64,000 nucleotides of DNA, taken from assembly GCA_014773175.1 (NCBI GenBank), contig VXCM01000066.1:222539-286538 (forward strand), read 5' to 3'. The first letter of the stretch is position 1; each line of letters opens with the position of its first letter. The notes beneath the pieces are model-generated. The model saw nothing but the letters and a program-made list of their open reading frames with translations. It was not told the DNA's origin and searched no databases. This DNA is from Lucifuga dentata. Taxonomy: Eukaryota; Chordata; Actinopteri; Ophidiiformes; Bythitidae. Made by a program: the position numbers and the translations under genes. Of this stretch, positions 51,064-62,829 are shown one piece after another.

Positions 51064-51406
51064 TGAGTTTGCAGAGCCAGCTGACCAGGATCCATAGAGC
51101 CACCAGGTATGGGGTGGTGACATGGTGCCACTTCCAGGAGACAATGGGCAGGGTGGTAATGGGTGCTCCTTGTCCATGGGAATCACCATGATCTGTATCA
51201 CTACCGTGATCTGTTCCATTGTCTGTCCCATGGTCTGTTTCATGACCTGTTCCATGGTCTGTTCCATGGTCTGCATCTGAATGTGTCCCCTCCTCAGTGC
51301 CTGGACTGGTGTTTGTCTCACTGCTGGCCTCATTTGCCAGGCACAGATCTCGAGACACCATCAGCAGCATGAAAAGTAAAAGTGCAAATCGCAACGTAGC
51401 TGCCAT
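51064..51406 (-). CDS. slc9a3: Alternative distal first exon of slc9a3 (NHE3)
   Basis: Encodes a start Met, a hydrophobic signal peptide (FALLLFMLLMVSRDLCLA), an acidic/His-rich spacer with repeated DHGT units, then PIVSWKWHHVTTPYLVALWILVSWLCKL. The last part is clearly paralogous to the proximal exon's [28 protein letters not shown]. It ends CTCA, then GTGAGT, in the same phase as the proximal exon, so it can splice to the exon at 43592-43894 and give an 888-aa protein. It lies 4.5 kb upstream of the proximal first exon with no other NHE exon between. Either one gene has two promoters, or this is the only surviving exon of a tandem gene copy. The open frame, signal peptide and donor are all intact, which favours a working exon. 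Confidence 0.8.
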
Positions 51407-51945
51407 GTTTGAGTAAAATACTACACAAACTTTTCAGCAACAGTTATATAACCTATTGAGTGAAGTGCTCTGGTCAGTCTCAGCTTGTGTCTCATTCCTT
51501 CTCTCTGTTTCTTCTCACTCAGTCTCTCTCACTATACAACTTTGTCCAACTTTAACTTCTTGAAGTGCCCTGGCATAGCTGCTCCTCCTTTTCTCTTTCT
51601 GCCGAGGATACAGCTTTTCACTGCAGGTGAAGCTCAGCCCATGCTGATGCTCGTCTGTCTCCTCCCACTTGCATCCAGATCAGCTTGTTTGGTCACTTTC
51701 CTCAATGGAAGTTTTGGTTTTCTCTGGTATTGACATCCTCTTCATTGACTGAGAATGATTTTTTTAAGCATGTTTTTTATCAGTGTCAATTCTTTCATGT
51801 AGAATAAGATGTAACTATCTTCAGACATATTGTCTTCCTTTCATTTTAATATTCTCTTTAAAAACATGTTGTCACATAAACTAACTTGATGATGGAATAT
51901 CTTGTGGATGGTGATGGTATAGTTTGTGTGTGTATATATAAATAT

Positions 51946-52006
<61 letters not shown>

Positions 52007-52036
52007 CTGACAGATAGATAGATAGATAGATAGATA
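51946..52036. repeat. (AGAT)n microsatellite
   Basis: About 22 AGAT units with one interruption (GACTGACAG) near 52006-52014. Confidence 0.95.
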
Positions 52037-52106
52037 GGTTTAAAGGGTTTTTCACAAAATCATTCCAAATAAGGGTGTGGCAAATCCAGGTGACATAGCT
52101 TTATGG

Positions 52107-52195
52107 CAGGGGTTCTCAAACTGTGGTGCAAGTACCACTCATGGCACATGAAGCGCCCCCATGGTAGTACGTCAGGAGACTCTGGAAATTTCTGA
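52107..52195. mobile_element. Probable hAT-type repeat fragment
   Basis: CAGGGGTTCTCAAACTGTGG followed by GTACCACTC and GCGCCCCCATGG. It is related to the fragment at 6698. The other end is not clear. Confidence 0.4.
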
Positions 52196-53557
52196 GAATC
52201 AAAACAATTGAAATCTATGGAAATTTGCTGTTATAGCAAAATATTCTCAAAATGGATTTCATCAAGAAGTTTTTTAAATAGATAAATTATTATTCTCTTA
52301 GATTAGACTTTTTTTTTTTAAGTAGCCCAACTTAATGTACACTTTTAGGTGCACTATTCTAGATGGGCATCAGTAATTCGTACTTGTGCTGTAAATTTTC
52401 TCCATTCTTGGTGAAGTGGCATTTGTTTTGCTCATGTTTAATAACCAATGCACTACAGGGTAATCAACACAAGCATTCAATATGGTAATACAGTTTAACT
52501 ATATTACCAAAATTACTTATTTGGAAGCAAAACATTGGGATGTTCATCATAATTTTTAAATTGTCATACAACCTCTATGTTGTAAGTATCCATTAGATCT
52601 TTCTTCTTGAACTCTACCATGCTCACTGTAGTTTTGCAGATATGTTGTTTACAGTGAGTGGATGATTATAATGAATATTTTGATACAGTCACTTTCATTT
52701 TCACTTCAAAATAAAGCTGGTTTTAGACTTTCTAATTGTCTGACCCCTCATGTCGGTTGCCTAATAATAACCTCTGTTGTAATGTTTGCCATCAACTCTG
52801 AGCCACACATCACAGTAATAAATTGGGTATTAAAGTTTTATAATAGTAAAAATGATGGCCAAAACTGTAAAAGACCCAGTCTGTAAAAAAAATATATTTG
52901 CCATATATTTGCTTTTGAATATATATATATATTTTTTCTCTTTTAATTAAGTTTTCCTGAAACATACTTTAAATGCAAAGTTGATTTTATTTTATCGTCT
53001 CTGTCAGGACTCTATGGAAGAGGATATATTTATTGTATCTGAGAAGGACTTTTCTGGGTAAATAAAGTCCCTTGCTGTGTCTTTGTATATCAACATGACT
53101 GTGTATGTCTGCCTTTGTCTAAATTAAAATGAAGTCTATGATGTTGCATATGAGGAGGCCATTAAAGCAGTTTGACCCGTTTGTCTCCCTCATTGGAGAC
53201 AAGCACCTGCACCCTCAACATCCTCTCTCATAGCACACTGCATGACACTGTGTTGAGCCTTCATTGCCACCATTCATGTGTGTTTAGGTGACAGAAATTG
53301 TAAATTAACCTTAGTTTGGACATGCCGTTTCTTTTCCATGAACTGCTAATCAAGGTTTGCATCCCTGCTGGTCTGTGCATGATCCCATTAGTTGCAATTT
53401 AAATAGTCATATTTGCTTCTGTTGTAACTGAAGGGGGGACCATGGGATCTGGGGAAGCCTGATCCAAAATTTGGGATATTGAGGAAATGTGGGCTTATTT
53501 GGAATATTGAGGAAATGTGGGTTTTATCAGAATTGAAGTAAGAAGGAAGAGGGAAGA

Positions 53558-53686
53558 AGTGAAAAAAAAAAAAGCACTTTCTTTTTAATCAGTTACCTGG
53601 TTTACTGAATGTAATTCAAGTNAGTGAAAAAAAAAAAAGCACTTTCTTTTTAATCAGTTACCTGGTTTACTGAATGTAATTCAAGT
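53558..53686. repeat. 64-bp direct copy either side of a single n (assembly join)
   Basis: 53558-53621 and 53623-53686 are identical, with n at 53622. Each copy includes an A12 run. Confidence 0.9.
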
Positions 53687-53949
53687 ATATAAAAACATAG
53701 GAGGAAGTCTGAGGGGAGGAGCCAGCTGGGCACGCAGCATCACCAGGCTAGGACTTCATCAGGGTCGGATGCCACATGGTAGACCAGTTAGCTGGATTTT
53801 TGGACTCAGCTGGGTTGTAGGACCCCAACACTCATACTTAAATGTGAGGATGGTACCACACCCACCAGGCTACACACGGTGGTAACAAGTGACCAACTAA
53901 GGCTGAACTAAGCCTAACTAGCCTGGCTAGTCACTTTCCTGCAATACAG

Positions 53950-54130
53950 AGACTGTGTTTACTTCCTGTTGAATATAGAGGGTTATGCTCACTAAAAGCA
54001 AACCAAAAATAAGTAGGTTTTGAGTCTAGATTTAAACACTGAAAGAGAGTCAGCCTGTTTTGTGGTTGCATGGAGTTTATTCCATAGAAGAGGAGTGCGG
54101 CAAGAGAAGGCTCTCTTTCTTAAGAAACTC
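53950..54130. repeat. Probable dispersed teleost repeat
   Basis: Phrases such as GTTTTGAGTCTAGATTTAAA, TGGAGTTTATTCCATAGAAG and AGAGAAGGCTCTC match a pattern I know from multicopy fish sequences. Class and edges are uncertain. Confidence 0.35.
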
Positions 54131-56097
54131 AGTGTAGTCTTAGCATGTCAGTTACTCTTTTTCCTCCCACCCTCTCTTTAAAGCATAAAGATTTATCATA
54201 TGTGCAGCAGATTAACCATAAATCACGCAGAAGCTGTCACTGTCTGTCTTATGCTGGTGCCAGTGTAGAACACCAGCATGGCAGCACTGTTGACAGTTTA
54301 TGAGTAAACTTGTCGTGCCATTACTGTGGCATATGATATGTCTAAAGGTCAGTGGTAATCAAAGGCTCACTAGGGGAAGGGCAGAGGTCACCAAAAAGAG
54401 CCTAGGGTTGTGAGTTTATCTTTAAGGTTACGAATCAACAGAAAAGTTGCTGGATGCAACCAGGACAGACTGGCACCAGGCCGGGGTGTGGAGATCAATG
54501 AAGGTATGACCTCTAAATGGACTGAATTAGATTTATTTAAGCCACACATTGCAATAAATCATCTTGATTTGGCCTTGGTTAGGATTTAAACACTGGCAGC
54601 TTTTACCATATGTACTGTACACATGGACCATATGAAAAGTACACACTGGAAACATATAGTGTCCTCAGAAATCATATATAAACACAATACATCCTGAAAA
54701 CACAACTTATCATTTGAAAACACAACTTATCATTATCACTTATCTACCATGACTTGCACTTTAGGTGAAAGTCACTTTAGATCATGGGAAGAATGCTGAG
54801 TCAAAAAAAGTTAATAAATCACACAGAGAAACATTAAGTGGAACAATAAAGAACAGGAATTTTCCTCATGCCATTTAACATTTTTTTCTATATATAGAAT
54901 GGAATTTTTCAGGAAGTGTGCTTTTTTGAATGGTGACAAGTTTAGTAATTATTAAACGCCACTGACTCAGCTGTTTTTTTTTCTTTTGACATATAGACCA
55001 ACACCCGTGATTATTCCTCATCATTAATTGAAACACTGACTGTAGTTACAAGCTTTTCTACAAAGATGATACTGTTTTGAAGTTTATGGCATAACAGAGA
55101 AACAGATGAAGTATTAAAAAGTATATAGAAATAGATGAAGTATTAAAAAGTATATAGATTTTGGTACAACAAATAAAACTGTATTTTTCCCAATACTGGA
55201 TGTAACTGTTTGGGAAATATCACCTGTTTTTTACCACTACACTGTCTGTTTATGGTGTCACACTGCAGGGGGAGGATGTTAAAAGCAGTTACACCTGCAT
55301 GGATGCCAGTCAGATGAAGGACGTGTGTAAGTTTACGGTTCAAGTAAGTGACACCGAAATGTTGAATCAACAACAGACGAATGAGGTGACCTTTCTATTT
55401 GCCCCTGTACAGAGTTTATCATTAAATTCAAATAAGAGCATGTAGGTACATAATATATCATTTAAACATTAGTAGAATTTCCTCCTAATATCATATTAAC
55501 ACTTTAATGCTGCATCATACACATGTCCACAATGAGAGTTTTTGAGAAAAACACGTAAGCACTCACACAGTCGCCACACCCACAATAAAGTACATCATTT
55601 ACCACCCGTTTGACTCTGCAAAAACATGAGTCATCTCCAGATGGGTGTTTCAACAGATAAGAGATGTTGAAATTAGTAAGGAGACACACAGAAGCCTTAC
55701 CTGGTGGAAGACTCACCGTCATTCATGACTACTTCTGTTTTAACATTTTAGTCTATGAAAAACCTCAGGCTGCTCTTATGCTGTTTAAAAAAGAAGATAT
55801 TATTGTAAGATGCACTTGCATACCAGTTGGTAAACCAGATGACTGAAAATCTCTGCAGAGAATTTATAAAATAATTGTAAACTATGAGAATTCTTTTATT
55901 GGCAAATTATTCACAAATAAAATGGGTTTCAAAAAGACACACATATCTATTTTAATGACTGAAAAATTCCAAGTTGGTGTATTACATCTAATAGGAATTA
56001 TGTGGACTGCAAAGTTTTGATGTTAAATTATTAAAACACCAACATGTTTGGCCTTCATAAGCTGTCACCAGGGCACTAAACAGTGAAGGAACACCCA

Positions 56098-56345
56098 TTC
56101 ATGCATCCATTCTCTATACCTGCTCATCTGGTGCAGGGTACAAGTCACCAGTCCATCACAGAGCTCACACATGGAGACAAATTCATTCATACTTACATTC
56201 ACACCAAGGAGCTATTGACAGCTTCCAGTTCACTTTACCTGTGTAGTTTTGAAGGTGAGAGAAAAACCAGAGCACCTGGAAAAAAAAAACACTGAGGTGG
56301 AGGAACGTGCAAACTGCACAAAGAAAAGCCCCAGTTGGATTCAAA
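56098..56345. repeat. Common dispersed teleost repeat
   Basis: CATCCATTCTCTATACCTGC, CACCAGTCCATCACAGAGCT, then ACATTCACACC and GTGCAAACTGCACA with AAAGCCCC follow, in order, the layout of a very abundant fish interspersed repeat. It is diverged and has no coding part. Confidence 0.5.
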
Positions 56346-56940
56346 TACAAAAACCTGTGCCAAGTGAACTTCTCCAGTTTCAGGATTGCTGCAGTTTATC
56401 TAATAGCCACTAGGGGCCCTCATACTCATACTCATATCCCATTCACACAAAAAGAGAGGATGAATTATAAATTATTTACGTGTACCTGAAAATAATGAGA
56501 TATATAGCCCTATGGTGTGTTAAAAGACCAAAAGACTTTCAAATTTAGCATAAAATTTTATTTGTTTTATTTTATTTTATTTTTAATTTTATGTATTCCT
56601 TATCTATCCTCTATTACTTTATTCGTTTGTTTGTTTATTTATGGTTTTTATTATTTAGGTTCCCCTAATTTCATCATAGTTTGTAATACCTGATATTGTG
56701 TTATGATTTTAGTTTAATTAAATTCCATTAAACAAAAAACAAAAAAACTCTTTAAATTCCTTTATGAAACAAAAACTTTAACTGTAATACGTTTCTTTTT
56801 TTTTTTTACGTGAACGATTTAATCATAATGTGTGAGTGTGGAAATATGATTTATTTGTTATGAAGTCACCTGTTGATTTAAAGGAAGCACGAGCCGGCTC
56901 GCGCTCACATGATTTTACCCAGCATTCTGTGGGCGCTCAA

Positions 56941-56999
56941 ACACCCACACACACACATACGCACAGGCAGCGGGCAGAAGTAAGGAAGAGGATTCTTTG
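56941..56999 (+). promoter_or_regulatory. lipe: Probable non-coding first exon and promoter region of lipe
   Basis: GGATTCTTTG followed by GTAAGTAAA is a strong donor at 56999/57000 in a locally CpG-containing stretch. It would splice to the acceptor before 59562. The start site is not defined; the exon could begin anywhere from about 56890. Confidence 0.4.
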
Positions 57000-59561
57000 G
57001 TAAGTAAAATAAACGCATTGTAAAAACACTATGCCGTATAATTTATCCACATATTTGTGTAGTCGTCGCTTTACGTTGACGTCAGTGATTAATTTAAAAC
57101 ACTGCACGGTAATTCATCGTTTTATTGGCTCCAAAACTGAAAACAGTTGAGCCGGTCTAACTTGGTGAGCAGGTTGAAGTTGTTGCTAGCTAAGCTAAAA
57201 GAGCATTTATTTCGACATTTTTTCGTATAATTTCTTACGACCGAGTGTGAAAGTACGGAGACGGGCTGTCGGAAACCCAAACCCGATAAGACATTTTATC
57301 ACTCTGAGAAGATGATATCGGTGCTGAAAGCTGATAATGTGCCAATGGACAGTGACAGAGACGAGCCTGTTACCAGGGTTACGTCATCTGTCAAACATGT
57401 CGACGTGACACATTGTGTAATCTATAAAAAGAAATTCGTCTTCATCTTTTTTTCAGTGTCATATTCTGCAGAAAGTCTGAAAATGATGTGCCACATCATA
57501 TTTTCGATTTCATTATCAGCTCGAATTCTTTTAGCCTAAAATATATAATTTTATAGTATGATAATTATTTTCATTTCGTTGCTAATTCATGTTGATTGCT
57601 TATTCTTCTTTTCTTTGTTTTCTTTAAATCTCATGAAGAATGGCTAAAGTTTATTATTGTTGTCTTTTTACACCGAGTGGATGCAAGTATGCCGTTTTAG
57701 CCATTCACTTTCATTAATTTCATTAATTTTGTCTCAAGATTTCTTCTATTGTTGATTACTGTTCTGTACTTGATTTATTTGCAGTTCTGTACCTAATATT
57801 GTCCTATGATTAGTTCAGCTGTTTCCCAATTCAGTCCAGCATAATAACTTGGGTTTAGAGTTTAAAGTTACTGTGTTCACTCTGGAAAAGAGACAAAATA
57901 AAGTATGTTGTTTAGCATACTTGGTAAGTTCATGGACAGCTTCTCCCACAATGCATTGCAAAAAAGGAAATGGTAGAGCTACTCAAAGGAGAAAAAATCT
58001 AAACTTGAGGATAATGTTGAGAGCTCCAGGAATCTATCTAACTTAACTGGAAAAACATATTGTGCAGATGAGCACACAGCTTGTATTGTATACGATAAGT
58101 GTGTGGTATGGAATTGGGACACAGCAGGTGATTCATCTAGGCCAAAAAGAATCCGCATATGGACTTACGCAACAGAAATGAGACACCAGTTCTATTGTAA
58201 AGCATTAAGTTATCTTGTAACTCATCCCAGCATTTCAGCACTCTTCTGGGCCAAACAATAAATACAGTGAGAAATTATAATGCTCTTTTGATCACTTTAG
58301 TCATCTCATACAGTTATTCTAAATAAACTATAACCACTGAGAATAATTGGTCATGAATTGGTTTCTTGTGAGAGGGGTTTGTCTGCAGATCACACTGGCA
58401 TGAAAATGTCTGGTATCCCATGTCCGATAAGGTCTGCTGACAAAGCCTCCAATGTTATTATGAACATTTAAACAGCTATCACAGTGTTCTGATTTCACAC
58501 TTTTCTCTAGGCTATATATGGTCGCTGCTCACTTTTGCTGTTGATAATGTAGAGATGTTCTACTTTAATTGAATTTTAAAGCCATACTGCCTAGTGATAT
58601 AACACAATGTTAGAAAACAGCACTTTAATATTTCCTATGTGTTCATTGTATGTACCATATTACTCTTAAATCTATCTGTCTGGGAAAAAGAGATCCTCTT
58701 TTTATCAACTTTGTTTGGTAGCACCTTATTTCTCGGAGTTCTGCATAAACAGGGCCCCTTTTTGTGTTGGTGAGATTTAACAAAATGATGCTGAATGCTG
58801 ATCAGGCCCTGGCATTCACGCTCAACTATCATTCAGGCTGACAGGACCAGCCAGCCTCAGCATATAGTATATGCAGTCTGCTTAGCTGGCTGAATGCCTG
58901 CTCTCTGCTGAGGTAAACATTTGGTGTATTTATATATATATAGTGTGTAATATTGATTCTGATTTTGATGGAATATGGATTTTCATTACTTTATTGGAAT
59001 ATGTAACCTACAGCCTTTTGTCTTTGACAATCATCTAAAACGAGATTGAACTCTTGATATATAAGCCTTCAGTACAGTCAGTCAGTTTCAACAACAGATA
59101 AAAGTATGTAATATTTGAGCAAGACATGTCTTATCATGCTATCCTACCCTGTGTCACTGTTTTCATCAACAAAAAATTGAATTATTTAAACAAAGCAAAC
59201 AGTTCATGCTCCATATGGTCATATTTCCTTCTTTTTATTGTTTGATAAAAGTATACCCAAATTAGGTAATGCTGTCTCCTGAGTTAGTCCTCATGGGATA
59301 AACAAACAACTTCCTTTTAGTTTCAAAGTGCCATCTTCAGGTTACACTGGAGCTTCAACCCATGACCACACAGATAACAAGAGTATAATCACGCATTGAG
59401 GTTGGTTGCAGGTGATAAAGGTTGCAATGATTTGTGTGTTTACTCTTAGGTTGATGGTCCAGTTAGTTAAGTAATACAGTACGTGTCACATGTCTGTTGT
59501 GTCTGACTGATACAGCTACAAGGCAATTATAAAGAAGGTTCTGTCCTCTTCTCTGCCTCAG
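57000..59561. other. lipe: lipe intron 1
   Basis: AT-rich, 2.56 kb. An open frame at 57312-57539 is not supported by any domain or splice structure. No other exon was recognised. Confidence 0.5.
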
Positions 59562-59563
59562 AT

Positions 59564-62500
59564 ATGGATATCAAGGTTGTGTTTGCAGCCTTGGAAACGG
59601 TGTGTGAAGACGTTATTGCCGCTCTGTGTGGGCCTTCTGACTTGCCATACGGCAATGTCGCTGAGCGCTTGGTCACATGTATGAGAGAAATTCAGGAGCA
59701 CAGCCGAGCCCTGCAGCCTGTAGTTGCTAACTTTGCCGCCGTCTACCATCATTACGACTTTGACACACAAACGCCTGGAAATGGCTACCGCACTCTGGTT
59801 AAGGTATGATTGATCCCACTCAACACCGCACGACACAGTGAGAACTGTAATGGCAGTGTAACCTGGTTGTATCTATTGTGAAAATAAACCGTATTTGCGA
59901 TGTGATTTATTTGGTTTGTAGTGACTGAGATTATCTTTTGCTTCTGTCATGACAGTAATAATGGTTGTTTTTTTTTGTTTTTTTCAAAATGAAAACATTT
60001 CTCTTAAAACCTGTTACTTCCTGTTAGAAAGCTGTTGTTACTTGCTGCTGTTGTGCTGGAAGGAAGTAGTCACTGAAATGGTTTGTGCAGGAGATTTAGT
60101 ATGCCCATATTAGGAAATCAACAATAACTAGGGTTAAGACAGCTGGTTTTGTTAATGGTTGAAGAAATAGTTTATATTTTTTCTCACATGAAATTATATA
60201 TTTTGACTGAATGGCATTCACTAATTCACTGTACATCTCACTACCAATATATTCCATGTTGAAGGGAAAAAAGTAAAACTTCAGTGTCAACTTTTCTGCA
60301 AATATAATATATCGATATTACTGACTATATTATACCAGGATTTTATTTCTCTTATTGTGTGATACAAATTCAATGAGAAGCTCATTATTATTATGGGACT
60401 ATTGTATTAGACGAGATTTTATAACAAGTTCTATCCAGGTGGTACATGGTGAAATGAAGTGTAGAAGCTTGTGCACACTGCTAATCTTCTCAGCAATGCC
60501 TCTGTTTACGGTGAATTTTACTGAAATCTCAAAATGAGTGTACTTTATAGTCACACACTGATGTGTAGCAAAAAGTCAGTTTCTCACTTTTTTCTTTCCT
60601 TCTGCCTTTCTTTCTCACAGGTTTCACAGTCTTGCCTTTTGCACATCATTCACAAAGGCCGTTATATTGCCTCCAATTACCACAGTGCCTTCTTCAGGGC
60701 GGACCACAACGCCTCTGAACTGGAGGCGTACTGCAACGCCCTGTGCCAGCTGCGTGCGCTGCTCTACCTCGCCCAGCAGCTCATCAACGACAACGAGTAC
60801 GGGCAGCTGTACTCGCTGCAGGGCACAGAACTGAGCCGCAGGTTTGTGCAGGAGTACAGCTCCATGCACAAAGCCTGTTTCTATGGACGCTGCCTGGGCT
60901 TTCAGGTCAGCAAGCAATAGTGACGATCATTTGGCGTTTTTACTTTGATACATTTCGTAGCACTACAGAGTTCAGTTTGCGTTGTTCTACTGTGCTCACA
61001 CAACGCTTTTCTTCCGGTCACATATATCTTCAGGAAATTTTTTGGACGTCAAATATAAAATAACTGCTCTAGAATGATCATTTTGTCAGCCAAGGGCTAT
61101 AAGCATTGCAACAACTTGTTAGCGCTTCGATGTGGAAAAAGTCACTCTTTTCAGAAGTATATTTGTAACAACTTTTGTATTGTTTCCTTTGATAGTTCTC
61201 GCCAGCCCTCCGTCCTTTCCTCCAGACTGTTGTCATAAGCATGGTGTCATATGGAGAGACGTACGGGAAACAACAGTCAGGCTTAGGTGAGTCTTGGTAT
61301 TGACGGAAGTGAAATTCCTTCTCCAACAACAACATCATCCTCATCTTCTCTTCTCTTCTCTGCTCTGCTCTGCTCTTCCTCATCCAGGCATGGCAGCCCT
61401 TTCTCTCCTTACATCAGGGAAGTACGTCATCGATCCAGAGTTGCGTGGGGCTGAGTTTGAGCGCATAACCCAGAACCTGGACATGCAGTTCTGGAAGTCC
61501 TTCTGGAACCTCACAGAGTCTGGGCTTATAACAGTAGGCAGGGTCAAACATTGCTACACTGCTGTGTGTTTACTGAGTGTCCTGCTCCCTTTTATTCCTC
61601 ATTCTCTTGAATGTCTTTCTTTATCCAGGGCTTCAACAGAATAGCTTCTAACCCAGTACAGGTGAACTTCACCCTGACTGTGCCTCCTGTATCTCTGCGC
61701 CTCCCGCTGGCCTCAGACCCCACTCTCTCTATCACAGTGTCTCCTCCATTGGCCCACTCAGGTCCCGGGCCAATCCACATGCGTCTTATCTCATATGAGC
61801 TTCGTGAAGGACAGGTAAGGCTGCACAGATCAAATGCAGGGATATGATAGAAAAATAATACAGGAAATCAGTATTTGTCATTAGAAACTCAGTCTAAAAT
61901 TCAGTTCAATTCATCTCTGACAAACAAATTCTTTATCATCTGTAACTTTTAGGTTATGAAAATTAGTATCAGATAAAGGCATGTGATGATTTAGCAAAAT
62001 CTTTACAATAAAGAACCCAGGGAATAGAATTTGTTGATTTATTTTTTCTCCTGAAGCTGATTGTTGTTAAATGCCAAAAGAAATCATTGCAAAATGTAAA
62101 GCAAGAAAAAAGGACCAGAAAGTCACGAGTGGTAAAGTGAACTAAAGGTTCACCGTTTTCCAGGAAGTGCAAGTCAACAATATCTGATGCAAAAGCATAA
62201 TTTTTGATATTTCATACGGATGTTACTATGAAACTTTCCTTTTTAAATTTAATTCTCTCCAAATGACCATATGTGTGAGGGATGGCACAATCTTTAGCAC
62301 TTCTGGCCTTATTACCCATCGTCTTACCACACAGGACAGTGAGGAGCTGCTAGCTTTCTCTCGAAGCGATCCTCCCCCCATCTCCCTGGCCCGTGCACCC
62401 TGGGCACAGAAGCAGCCTCTCTCCCCCTGGCTGCTCATCCACTTCCATGGAGGAGGCTTTGTGGCTCAGACATCCAAATCCCATGAGGTACAGCATGCTG

Positions 62501-62829
62501 CAGGAATAACGAATGGTGTTAGCATTTATCGTCATCATTTATATCCTAATCCCATCAGCTATAATAAAAATTTTCATGCAAATCTCAAACGTAGGATGAC
62601 AGGGTTTGTCAGGCTGCAGAAAATGACAGGCTGTCTTTTTCTTTTGACTCGGTTGCATTTTTTTTCCTTCTTTCCATCCATCAGAATTATCTGAGGAGCT
62701 GGTCAAAGGATCTGAATGTTCCTGTGCTGTCTGTGGATTATTCTCTCTCACCTGAGGCACCGTTTCCCAGAGCACTTGAGGAATGTTTCTACGCCTACTG
62801 CTGGGCCCTGAAAAACTGCCACCTGCTGG
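59564..62829 (+). CDS. lipe: Hormone-sensitive lipase, 5' part (gene continues past the window)
   Basis: HSL hydrolyses diacylglycerol, cholesteryl and retinyl esters at lipid droplets under cAMP/PKA control. Seven coding exons: 59564-59803, 60621-60905, 61196-61286, 61388-61533, 61629-61814, 62335-62487, 62685-62829. They join in one frame to 415 codons plus one base. The HSL-specific N-terminal domain is present ([14 protein letters not shown]-type [29 protein letters not shown]). The catalytic domain starts in exon 6, with oxyanion motif HGGG at 354-357 and [19 protein letters not shown] in exon 7. The GDSAG serine elbow, the regulatory phosphorylation module and the Asp/His of the triad must lie beyond 64000. 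The ATG at 59564 has G at -3 and +4 and matches the start of the short mammalian isoform. Teleosts have more than one lipe; which one this is cannot be decided. Confidence 0.93.

Larger units (their letters stand above)
51407..56940. other. Intergenic DNA between slc9a3 and lipe
   Basis: No coding exon recognised on either strand. The start presumably holds the distal slc9a3 promoter. The rest carries an (AGAT)n run, a hAT-like fragment, a join duplication, and dispersed repeats near 53950-54130 and 56098-56345. Confidence 0.55.

Noticed and set aside
53036..53070. GAGAAGGACTTTTCTGGGTAA resembling another LINE tail
   Set aside because: Only a short match to the segment near 49690; too little to call an element.
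57312..57539. 75-codon frame in lipe intron 1
   Set aside because: Acidic and unremarkable; no HSL N-terminal similarity, and the ATG at 59564 already fits the family start.
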